Positions 36,769-47,269 of a DNA stretch of 64,000 bases are shown here, one piece after another. Position 1 is the first letter of the stretch. Each line of letters opens with the position of its first letter. The DNA comes from Apoderus coryli (lineage: Eukaryota; Arthropoda; Insecta; Coleoptera; Attelabidae): positions 12,400,001 through 12,464,000 of the forward strand of contig OU452201.1 of the NCBI GenBank assembly GCA_911728435.2. Direction: 5' to 3'. The notes beneath the pieces are model-generated. The model searched no databases and was not told the origin of the DNA. It saw only the letters and a program-made list of their open reading frames with translations. A program made the position numbers and the translations under genes.

Positions 36769-37917
36769 CTACCACCATCCTTTGCCAGCGTGTCCAACAT
36801 TCCATGTTGGCCCCCACAAACCATCAGCAACAACTTTACCCGCTGGACCTGCAACTACAGCTGGTGCAGTTGGTGGGCCGGATACTGAAGCACCGTGACT
36901 GCTTACACTAACAACACCACCACCATTGGTGATTTTGCCTGATGCCCAACCAGTGGCAACTGGAGCTGCAATTACTGGTGCTACGACTGGAGCAGCGATG
37001 ACTTTAGCTAAAACAAAAGTTTAGGGTTATCGTTATAAGATTAAATTTGACCCCAATTTGTAAACACTTTTTGCAGAATTTTTTCATTCTATATTGTTTT
37101 GTCCAGAAGGGAAAAAATTGGTTGTTCATATTTTAATTAATTTAAACAATCTCAGAAAACTGAATTTTATAAAATGTATAAAGTAATAAATGTGTACTTA
37201 CCGACAGCTGGAGCAGCTACTACTACACCACCATGTCCCCAACCACCCCAAGCACCGTTGTTCCATCCGTTGTTCCAGCCGTTGTTCCATCCCCATGCAC
37301 CTCCGTTACCTCCCCAACTACCATCATCCCAGCCAGTTGGTCCATGTCCTGCAATTGATTTTATAAAATTTACGAATCAGTCAATACTAAAGTTTATTTC
37401 CATTATTTAATCTTACCATCAGGCCCAATTGGACCTGCTCCAGTTACAATCCCTGCTGGTCCCTTAAGAACTACGCCACTAGGAACAGCACTAACTGCCA
37501 AAAAGGCTGCAAAGAGGACAATCTGAAAGCAAAAATTATGTTCAAGATAAAATATAATAGTAGGACAATAATAATTTAAAAAAATATTATTTCAACTTGT
37601 TTGTTTTTAACTAAATATAGAAAAACACACATATATAGATTTTTTAATTATGTTAATTTTTTAACGACACGATACTAGATTTAAGGACTAGAATTACAAC
37701 ATCTGGTGACTCCGCTAAAGAACGTCTATTTGGCACAATCACTTCGAAAGTTTAATTTAAATACTTCAAAGCATATATTTTTGAGATCATTTGTATTTTG
37801 ATTTTTGATATTCAGCAATATTTTTTCGCAGGGTAAAGTAAAAACCTTCAAATTATTAGATCTCGACAAATAAAGTACAATAATTATATTGAATTATGAT
37901 CTTACCAGGAATTTCAT
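36769..37917 (-). CDS. Gene F: secreted Ala/Val/Pro- and Trp/Asn/Gly-rich cuticular-type protein, 167 aa
   Basis: Exons on the minus strand: 37906-37917 (MKFL), 37417-37522, 37202-37348 and 36769-37007, with phases 0,1,1. The signal peptide MKFLIVLFAAFLAVSA is followed by VPSGVVLKGPAGIVTGAGPIGPDG. Exon 3 encodes DDGSWGG and three GWNN units, then GGVVVAAPAV. Exon 4 has AAPV/VAPV-type repeats, GGGVVSVSSHGASVSG, then GPAGKVVADGLWGPT and a GKGWW end. AAPA/V tetrapeptides and the PSG motif are both known from insect cuticle proteins. The gene is duplicated as G and, further back, H. Confidence 0.87.
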
Positions 37918-37982
37918 GGTTGGTTTGTTAATATATGTGCTGTACTCGGGCAAGTAATGCTCTTTTGTTAGATAATCAACAC

Positions 37983-38032
37983 TGACAATTTGTATTTTGT
38001 ATCCCTCTATATATACGGTTATTATCGACCTT
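37983..38032 (-). promoter_or_regulatory. Promoter of gene F
   Basis: Minus strand: CAAGGTCG (AAGGTCG at 38026-38032), TATATATA at 38008-38015, initiator TCAGT with A at 37983 (32 bases from TATA). Confidence 0.73.
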
Positions 38033-38214
38033 GCCGGACTACGCGGAATATTAGTATTTGTATTTGTAAAAATTTTTTGGTTTTTAAACTTCTGAAACTG
38101 CATTTTGCTAGGTAATATGTTACTATTTTCTTGTTTTATGGGTGGAGCCATATTGCTACATTAAAATATTCTTGTCATTGTTGAAATACAAACAAAAACT
38201 TTAAATATTTAAAT

Positions 38215-38959
38215 ATACAGAGTGAGTCTAGCAAAAGTGATTTTTTTTCAGTAATGTTATATGTAACCTCGGCCCCATTTTGCAAAACACCGCAATTATG
38301 CGCAAGTACTGTTTTTTCAATAGAACACCATGTATTTAAGGGGTAATATTGATATTCACTCAAAAATAAATGCGATTTGCGATATATCTATCTGTCACGA
38401 TTTTCACGAAAATCATCAATTTGTGAAAATGTGGATCTTTGGTTAAAAATTATTATGCCGGTGTAAATATGTTAAATTTCAAGAAAAGACTGTTTAGGAT
38501 GATGACAACTAGCTTTCGTTGTAACTTATTGATGCAAATAATCTTTTTTTAAGCTGTACAGATTGTTCACAATTAGAAACCAAACATTTTTTGCCATTTA
38601 AGTGAGTGTGATGTGAATTATTTTAATAAATTTAATTCAGAATTAACAAAATACAATAACATACCGAAATAAGTAAAAATGAACCAAAACAAAAAGAGAG
38701 AAATCATTTGGAACATTTAATTCAAATTAGTTTGATATTATTGTATAACTTTAAAAAAGATTCTTTGCATCAGTAAGTTAATACGAAAGTTAGTTATCAC
38801 CAGCTAAAATAGTGTTTATTCATATTTATTATACACGGAAACAATAAATTTGATATTTATCTATTTTTTGGGCCGCACTGTATATTTGCAATATTTTAGA
38901 AAAAAATCAACTTTGCTCAGTTTTGATACAGTAAACCGACGCGCCTTGCTAGACTCACC
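38215..38959. mobile_element. Non-coding element with inverted GTGAGTCTAGCAA ends
   Basis: ATACAGAGTGAGTCTAGCAA at 38215-38234 is matched by TTGCTAGACTCAC at 38946-38958 in inverse orientation. The interior has no transposase. Its two ends are not conserved in the same way next to gene G, so it changed after duplication. Confidence 0.5.
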
Positions 38960-41032
38960 TTTTATATTTGTACCAACTTATTTAGATCAAAACGAGAAGA
39001 ACAAAAGCATAAATTAAGTATTTAAGATTTAAAATTTTATTCTGACCAAACGCATAACATGTGTCGAGAGAATTGTGTCCGCTATGTCACAAAATTATTT
39101 CTTTTGCAATTTCAATTTTATTTAATGTTTTTTTTAACAAAAATTCTAAATAAATTATATTTCCAAAACCAGTTGATGATAGGCAAGTGTTACGGAAAAT
39201 AAATAGATAATCAAAAATTATAATAATATAGGGTGTTCCATTTGAAATAAGAAAGAATTTTCGGTATAAGTGTAAATCGCATAGATGTTAATATTTGAGA
39301 CTAATAGATCAGATAATCAGGTACAAAAGTCAACAAACCAACTTGTTATTTTTTCCAAAACTTCCAAGTTGTCATCGACCATCACTAACCTTGTATCTAT
39401 TACTCTAATATAATGGACTATTAATGCATATATTATAAATCTTTAATATTACATCAATAGCAATGGAAAATTACATAGTTCCCACCAGAGAAACTATGTA
39501 ATTTTTTGTAGATGTCCGAAAACGTTAAACTTATTATGTTTAGATATAGGGCAGTAGCGGCTGATGCTGCTAAAAACTAGCGACATCTCAGAACACCTGT
39601 CACTTCATCCGCTGCTATTGTCAAATACTCAGTATTTTGTAAAAAACTTAATATATTTAAATGATATACCTCTAACATAAAATCTAATAAATCCGTTTGA
39701 ATTTCTTTAGACGGTTTTTTAAAAATTATACTTATACTTATCTAAATGTTCGGGCAGTGTTTTAACCAATTCTTGGTTGGTTTCATTATGATCTCTAAGA
39801 GAAATGCACCACAAAATCCAATTCAATCTGTTATATTCGACAACACGTACAGGTTTTTAGTTACATTCTCATTAAACTTTTGAATATATGAGTATATTGA
39901 ATCTAAGTATTGCTTCCTAATATTAACCGAACCCAATAAGGTGTATTCAATTTGATTGTGTAAATGTTATTTTGCTAGTTAAGGATCATATTGTGATATA
40001 CAGGGTGTTTCATCATTATTATTGTCCATATAGTAACGGGAAATACCTTAACACATAATATGAAGAGAGATTTGGGTATATTGAGAGATTTTTACTGCGT
40101 TGGGTATTTGGAGATTCGGTGATGCGGTCTTAATAAACCTGCAACAAGTAAACAGCAATATACACGACAGACTAAACACTTTATTATTTAAGTTGAACTA
40201 TAGGTTTATTAGGTTATTTTTGTGGTTATTTATTTTATGGTTCACAGCGCAGCATGCGCAAAATGAAAATATCCGGGAAAACATAAACTACAACGGACTT
40301 TTGGGTATTTGGTGCAATGGAGATCTACCATTACTCGCTGGCGTCACGTGATCGTCATCCACCAATACGGTGAATCTCCGTTTAACCAAAATTCACTCTC
40401 GCAGAAAAGGCAGCTTAAGTGGGTAAAATTGACATTTCAGTAGATAAAACTGACTTTTGAGTTAATTTTACTATTCTAGATAAACTGTCATTTTGACAAC
40501 GAGTTTTAACTCGATAAAATGATAGTTTACCATCCACGATGAAATAAAAGTATTTTGCATCAATTTAAAAAAAACGAAAATCACTCTACCAGCTTCTATA
40601 TTGTTTGTTGTGGTTCGAATAGATTAAAGCTAATTATTTGTGTATTTCGCCACTATTTCGAACTCTAAATATTAATCAATCAAAATAATCCTTTCGGATT
40701 AATAATATTTAATATTTTAAATAGTAGCGAAGTACTCAAATTATGTGCTCTAATACACTTTACCCGTTTATAAGTGTGTGATAGTTTTCAAATGCAATTT
40801 AGATAGAAATTACAATCAGGTCTTTCCCATATCATTTCAATCCAAAATTAAAAAAATATGTAAAAAACAAAAAATGTCATACAAAATATATTTTCTATCA
40901 AAAATGAAATAAATTACATACAGAAAAGAGAAAAAAATATACAAAATAATAAGTTAATAAATTACATTATAATGCCATTCTAAATTTATTTATACAGAGT
41001 TGAGCAATTCAGTCATTTCGTTTGGTTTAGCA

Positions 41033-42315
41033 CTACCACCATCCTTTGCCAGCGTGTCCAACATTCCATGTTGGTCCCCACAAACCATCAGCAACAACTT
41101 TACCCGCTGGACCTGCAACTACAGCTGGTGCGGTTGGTGGGCCGGATACTGAGGCACCGTGACTGCTTACACTGACAACACCACCACCATTGGTGATTTT
41201 GCCTGATGCCCAACCAGTGGCTACTGGAGCTGCGACTACTGGAGCAGCGATGACTTTAGCTAAAACAAAAGGTTAGGGTTATCGTTATAAGATTAAATTT
41301 AACACTCTTTGCAGAAATGAAACAAATCTATAGCTGCTTCTACAAAAAGGTCTCAAAGAGCTATTTTTCTTATGAATTGTTTTAATATCAATAACCTTTT
41401 TATCGACAGAAATTAAGTTTATTTAGTTTATTTCGTATAATACGGAATCTATAAAACTATTTCTCACCCTCACCTACATAATTCATAATATTCAAAATTT
41501 GAAAATTTCACATTTTATATTGTTTTGTCGAGAAGTGAAAAAAATTGGTTGTTCATATTCTAAATAATGTAAACAATCTCAGAAAACTGAATTTTATAAA
41601 AAGTATTAAGTAATAAATGTGTACTTACCGACAGCTGGAGCAGCTACTACTACACCACCATGACCCCAACCACCCCAAGCACCGTTGTTCCATCCGTTGT
41701 TCCAGCCATTGTTCCATCCCCATGCACCTCCGTAACCTCCCCAACTACCATCATCCCAGCCAGTTGGTCCATGTCCTGCAATTGATTTTATAAAATTTAC
41801 GAATCAGTCAATACTAAAGTTTATTTCCATTATTTAATCTTACCATCAGGCCCAATTGGACCTGCTCCAGTTACAATCCCTGCTGGTCCCTTAAGAACTA
41901 CGCCACTAGGAATAGCACTGACTGCCAAAAAGGCTGCAGAGAGAACAATCTGAAAGCAAACATTATGTTCTAGATAAAATATAATAGTAGGACATTACCT
42001 AATAATTTAACAAAAATATTATTTCAACTTGTTGTTTTTACAACAACAGACATGTAGATTTCTTAATTATGTTAATTTTTTAACAAGATCAACATCAGCT
42101 AACGAGTATCAATTACTCCAACTAGAACTAAGAACTAGAATTACAAGCTCTGTCGACTCCGCTAAGGAACGTTTATGTGGCGCAATCGCTTTTGTTAATT
42201 TTGATTTTCAGCAATATTTTTTGCGGTGTTAAACTTAAAAATCCTCCATATCATTAAACCTCGACAAGTAAACTACAATAATTGTTTTGAATTATGATCT
42301 TACCAGGAATTTCAT
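41033..42315 (-). CDS. Gene G: secreted Ala/Val/Pro- and Trp/Asn/Gly-rich cuticular-type protein, 163 aa
   Basis: Exons on the minus strand: 42304-42315 (MKFL), 41844-41949, 41629-41775 and 41033-41259, with phases 0,1,1. The signal peptide MKFLIVLSAAFLAVSA precedes IPSGVVLKGPAGIVTGAGPIGPDG. Exon 3 carries DDGSWGG and the three GWNN units. Exon 4 is four codons shorter than in gene F because one VAPV-type repeat is missing. The end is GPAGKVVADGLWGPT...GKGWW. It is a tandem duplicate of F with the same inferred cuticle role. Confidence 0.87.
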
Positions 42316-42381
42316 AGTTGGTTTGTTAATATAATTTGCTGTACTCAGGCAAGTAATGCTCTTTTGTTAGATAATCAACAC

Positions 42382-42431
42382 TGACAATTTGTATTTTGTA
42401 TCCCTCTATATATACGGTTAATATCGACCTT
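42382..42431 (-). promoter_or_regulatory. Promoter of gene G
   Basis: Minus strand: CAAGGTCG (AAGGTCG at 42425-42431), TATATATA at 42407-42414, initiator TCAGT with A at 42382. Confidence 0.73.
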
Positions 42432-43874
42432 GCCAAGACCGAATGCGGACTATTAGTATGTGTATTTGGAAAATTTTTGTGATTTATTAAACTTCTAAAA
42501 CTGCATTTTGCTAGGTAATATGTTATTATTATCTTGTTTTATGGGTGGAGCCATATTGCTACATTAAAGTATTCTTCTGTTTATTTAAATGCAAACAGAA
42601 ACTTTAATTATACAGCGACAGCCTAACAAGACTCGTCGGTTTACTGTATCAAAACTGATTTTTTCTTCAATGATGTCGTAGGTAGATCTTTCCTTCCACA
42701 TTTGGAAAACACTGCAAGTATACAGAGTGACCGCAAAAAGAGATACAAATCAATGTTTTTGTTATAAATAAAACACTGTATTTCAGAGCTAATTTTGATA
42801 GTCCCTCAGTAATAAATGCGATATGATATAAGATGTTATATCGCAAAATCACCAATTTGTGCAAATTTAGAGCCTTGGTTAAAAACTAATATTTCAGTGT
42901 ATGTTGAATTTCAAGAAAAACTGTATATGCTGATGATAACAACCTTTCATTTTAATTTATTTATGCGAATAATCTTCTTCTAGACTATACAGGGTTTTCA
43001 CAATTAGGAACCAATTTTTTTTCACCATTTAAGTGAGTGTGATGTCAATAAGTTTAATAAATTAAATTCAGATTTAACAAAATACATGCAGAAAAGAGTT
43101 AAAATGAACCAAAAAAAAAAGGGTTATTCAGTATGTACTAGAAAATGGAAATCATTTGGAACATTTAATTTAAACTATATTATGGTTAGTTTCGTTAGTT
43201 GTTATTCATTATTTGATATTGCCATTAGTTTAGTTTGATTTTGAATATTATTGTATGTTAATAGGAATTTCCGGTATAAGCGTAAATCGCATAAGATGGT
43301 TTGAGACATATAGATCAGAGAATTAGGTACAAATTTCAACAAACAAACTTGTTAGTTTTTCCAAAACTATTAATATATATATATATAAATCTTAAATATT
43401 ACATCAATTGCAACACCACCATGGACTCTCTGGTAGGAACAATTAACTTTTTTGTAGATGTCCGAAAACGTGAAACTTTTTGCTAAAAAATCCATACTTG
43501 AACAACTATTATGTTTCGATATAGGGCAGTAGCGGCTCAAGCTGCTAAAAACTAGGGGTGCTGTAGATATCTAAATACTACCACTAACTGAGACATCGCA
43601 GAAACACCTCCTGTCGCTTCATCCGTTATTACTGCCAAATACCCAGTATTTTGTAATAAACTTAATAATATATTTCCATTTATTGGTTTCAGATCCTGAA
43701 TCTCGAAGAGAAACGTACCACAAAATCGAATGCAATCTGTTATCACCGACAACACGTCCAGGTCAATATGGTGTATTCAATTTGATTGTGTAAATGTTAT
43801 TTTGCTAGTTAAGGATCATATTGTGATATACAGGGTGTTTGATCATTATTATTGTCCATATCAGGAGTGTAGTG

Positions 43875-45020
43875 ATGCCGTTACGGCCCTGTGTTCCAAA
43901 GAATTTCCGGGCCCACCCTCTCACCGCCACACCCATTAAAAAAAACAAAGTACCAATATTATTTATACGTTTATTAAGAAAACAAACAAACCTTACCAAA
44001 GCACAATTTAAAATATAAAAACTAAAATATACCTATACATATGCTATTTCTTAAACCGTGCAAGATAAGGAGTTAGTTAAATTAGACAAAAGTTGCAGTT
44101 TCTTGATGCCTATTTAATATCTCTTTACTATGTAGGCAAATTCTTTTTAATTTCTAAAATACAGGGTGATCTGTGTAAAACTGCGAATTTTATTTTGTTA
44201 AATGTTTTAAAAACCATTGATTTTCGACATAAAGTTTAAAATCAAGAGTTTAATGGTTCTAATATGTCTACAAGACGGCACTTTCACAATTAACGTTCGC
44301 CGTTTTACGTTACAGCTGCCACCATCAGCTTTGTTTTATTTTAAATTCGGACCTGCATTTTTAATTTTTGTTTAACCCTTCATAATATCATTGTCCTGCG
44401 TAAATTTCACGACCCCATTATTAGGGAACCAGATTTCAATTTTTTGGGGCCTTGGTTTGGTATAGGACGCTATCATACAGGACCTAATCAAGACCTAAGA
44501 AACTATCCTTAATGACCGTTGAGGCGCATGTCGTTTGGCATGCAAATAACCCTTCATAATATCATTGTCCTGCGTAAATTTTGTCACTACTTTTAAAATA
44601 AGGTATAACTCAAGTATGATCTCGACGTTTCGATTCGATAGTAGTCACCATCAATGATTTTTCCGTGATACAGACCTGCATTATTTTTGCTGAGCGAAAA
44701 TAAAGTATTTTAAAGGGAATTATGTACACGTTAAGGGTAAACAGCACTGAATGCTGGAATATATTGAGATTAGAGACATGCCACAGGTCGCTATTCATTT
44801 TCTGACCAAAAATTAGCTTAGTATAGGGTCTATGATTGTATAAAAGAAAGAAAATAGTCATTCTTGCAAAATATTTATTCTCTATCAAAAATAAATTAAA
44901 GTGCAAAAGAAAACAAAAAAAAAACATGATACAAAATAATAAATTATATGCATTATAATGTCATTTTAATTTTATTTATACAGCGAGGTGGAGCAATTTT
45001 CAGTCATGTTGTTTGGTTTG
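43875..45020. other. Intergenic between genes G and H, no gene recognised
   Basis: Contains an ACAGGGTGATCTG transposon-end-like motif at 44161 and a direct repeat of CCCTTCATAATATCATTGTC (44386 and 44550). The 105-codon minus-strand ORF 44610-44927 has no motif and low-complexity composition. The last part should be 3' UTR of gene H. Confidence 0.45.
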
Positions 45021-45023
45021 GTC

Positions 45024-46196
45024 CTACCACCATCCTTTGCCAGCGTGTCCGACATTCCATGTGGGTCCCCACAAACCATCAGCAACTACTTTACCCGCTG
45101 GACCTGCTACTACAGCTGGGGCAGTTGGTGGGCCAGATACTGAGGCACCGTGACTGCTTACACTGACAACACCACCGCCATTGGTGATTTTACCTGATGC
45201 CCAACCAGTGGCAATTGGAGCTGCGATTACTGGAGCAGCGATGACTTTAGCTAAAACAAAATTTTAGGGTTATCGCTATAAGATTAAATTTAACACTCTG
45301 TAATTAATCCAAAAATCTAAGAAGGATGAATTTTGAAAAAAAAAAGTAGGCTCCGTGTTTGTTTAGGAAATGTGTACTTACCGACTGCTGGAGCAGCTAC
45401 TACTACACCACCATTTCCCCAACCACCCCAAGCACCGTTATTCCATCCATTGTTCCAACCGTTGTTCCATCCCCATGCACCTCCGTCACCTCCCCAACTA
45501 CCGTCATCCCAGCCAGTTGGTCCATGTCCTGCAATTGATTTTACAAGATATTAGTCTGCAGTTCTGTAATTCACCTTCAAAATTCAAACGTAGTGACCCT
45601 TAAATTGTATATTGTTTAAACAGTTTTAATTCTCTACTGATACCATAAAATTATAAGCAATAAAACTTGAAATCAATTTAAAATAAGATTTATATTGAAA
45701 TTGTTTTAGTATCAGATATTTGAACAACTTGAAAGACAAATGTAGGATATTTTGAGGTAACCAAACTCTCAAAATACACTTTCAAATATTCGTTTTGTGA
45801 GAACCGAAATGCTCTGAGAAATCGAACGCGAACCTAGGATCGCCAATTATAATATACTGTATAATGGGAAAAATTCTAAGCTTTTAGCAAAACCATCGAG
45901 GCTACTTTCTAAAGTAATAATTATCCCACCAAAATCAATCATTTAATCTTACCATCGGGCCCAATTGGACCTGCTCCAGTTACAATTCCTGCTGGTCCCT
46001 TAAGAACTACGCCACTAGGAACAGCACTAACTGCCAAAAAGGCTGCAAAGAGGACAATCTGAAAGCAAACATTATGTTCAAGATAAAATATAATAGTAGC
46101 ACATTACCTAATAATTTAAAAAACTCTCTTCGAATCATTAGATCTCGACAAATAAACCGCAATTTTATTGATTTAGGATCTTACCAGGAATTTCAT
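45024..46196 (-). CDS. Gene H: secreted Ala/Val/Pro- and Trp/Asn/Gly-rich cuticular-type protein, 163 aa
   Basis: Exons on the minus strand: 46185-46196 (MKFL), 45953-46058, 45382-45528 and 45024-45250, with phases 0,1,1. The signal peptide MKFLIVLFAAFLAVSA precedes VPSGVVLKGPAGIVTGAGPIGPDG. Exon 3 has DDGSWGGDGG and the GWNN units. Exon 4 matches gene G in length and ends GPAGKVVADGLWGPT...GKGWW. Coding exons are close to F and G, but introns 1 and 2 have diverged in length and sequence, so this is the older copy of the trio. Same inferred cuticle role. Confidence 0.87.
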
Positions 46197-46261
46197 TGTT
46201 GGGTTGTTGATATATTTGCTGTATTCTTGAAAATAATGCAGTTTTGTTAGAGAACTAACAC

Positions 46262-46311
46262 TGACTATTTCGATTTTGTATCCCTCTATATATATGGTTA
46301 ATATCGACCTT
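46262..46311 (-). promoter_or_regulatory. Promoter of gene H
   Basis: Minus strand: CAAGGTCG (AAGGTCG at 46305-46311), TATATATA at 46287-46294, initiator TCAGT with A at 46262. A (GT)n run lies just upstream near 46329-46345. Confidence 0.73.
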
Positions 46312-46734
46312 GCCAAGACCGAATGCGGAGTGTGTGTGTGTGTGTATTTGTAAAAATTTTGTGATTTTTTGAACTTCTAATACCGCATTTTGCTAGGTAA
46401 TATGTTATTATTTTGTTGTTTTATGGGTGGAGTTAGATTGCTACATTAAACTATTGTTTTGTTTATTTAAATGCAACCAAGAACTTTAAATATATTATAT
46501 TTGTATTTACATATATATATATTCATAAAATTAGAAGAAGAGCAAGATTTATCAAGAATTGAGTAATTTGTAAGATGAACAGAGATATGAATTTTCTTAA
46601 AGTAAATACGATTTGTATTCTCCGTAATACAGAACTCGAAAAAATTTAGTAATACTCTGGCAATCGGTGAGACATCGAGATTTTTTCTGTTAAGACGAGA
46701 AAAATAAAAAAAATGTCGCTTTTTACTTTGTCAC

Positions 46735-46903
46735 ACACTTAACATCACATCTTATAAAGTAAAAAATAATTTTGTGGCATAACGGACAAAATTGTTGATG
46801 TTATCTACACAAGCATGGGTCGACAGATGCTGACGAATTCGTTTCGCTCTAATTATGAGCTCGTCAGAGTGCCATAGTCGTTGCCCTTCTACAATATCGG
46901 AAT
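46735..46903 (-). repeat. Hammerhead-bearing interspersed repeat, copy 2
   Basis: Inverse-orientation copy of the repeat at 23386-23630. It shares the ribozyme, the CCGATATTGTAGA leader and the 3' TTTTGTCCG.TATGCCACAAAATTATTTTT block. The block between ribozyme and 3' part is shorter here. Confidence 0.6.
46814..46877 (-). ncRNA. Hammerhead ribozyme, complete core
   Basis: On the minus strand: CTGACGA (46867-46861), stem II GCTC (46860-46857) with GAGC (46849-46846), then GAAA (46845-46842). Stem III is ACG/CGT with loop AATT, and the cleavage triplet GTC ends at 46832. The outer stem I is CTATGG (46877-46872) with CCCATG (46819-46814). The base pair next to the core (T-A) is intact here. 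Loop II (ATAATTA) differs from copy 1 (ATAATAA), while every core and stem II/III base is the same, as expected under past selection on structure. Confidence 0.75.
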
Positions 46904-46916
46904 AAAGAAAAAAAAG

Positions 46917-47265
46917 TAAAAATGATACTGTTTGGCGTTAAATAATTTATTTTTGTAGATTTCAAACAGTATCATTTTTATTTCTTTTCTCTTTATTAAT
47001 AATAATAAATAATAAAAATAGTGCAAAAATAATTTAAACACATCGTCCGCCTTATAATGTTTGGGTGGATCTTGTGGTCGACTTTAATCTCACGAATCAG
47101 AAATATATATTTCTAAGATACTAACCAAAGACTGAGTTTGGCGTTAAAGTATTTATTTTTGAATATTTCAAACTCACGATGTGTTAAAATTAATAAAGAA
47201 AAAAATAAAAATTATACTGTTAACGTTAAATAATTTATTTTTGAATATTTCAAACACTATCTATC
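46917..47265. repeat. Three copies of a hairpin motif with a conserved loop
   Basis: A core like GGCGTTAAATAATTTATTTT followed by TGAATATTTC occurs at 46933-46962, 47140-47168 and (slightly changed) 47222-47250. Copy 1 is enclosed by AAATGATACTGTTTG / CAAACAGTATCATTT, copy 2 by TGAGTTTG / CAAACTCA. In copy 3 the arms are decayed. Confidence 0.6.
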
Positions 47266-47269
47266 AATT

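Larger units (their letters stand above)
34940..43870. repeat. Tandem segmental duplication carrying genes F and G
   Basis: The left unit (about 34940-40045) and right unit (about 40415-43870) share flanks well beyond the genes. Shared stretches include GTGGGTAAAATTGACATTTC (34944, 40420), the block around TTTCGGATTAATAAT (36282, 40692), GATATAGGGCAGTAGCGGCT (39543, 43519) and TTTTGCTAGTTAAGGATCAT near 39971 and 43800. Gene H and its near flanks are a third, more diverged copy. The left unit carries the non-LTR insertion at 35027-36115. Confidence 0.82.
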
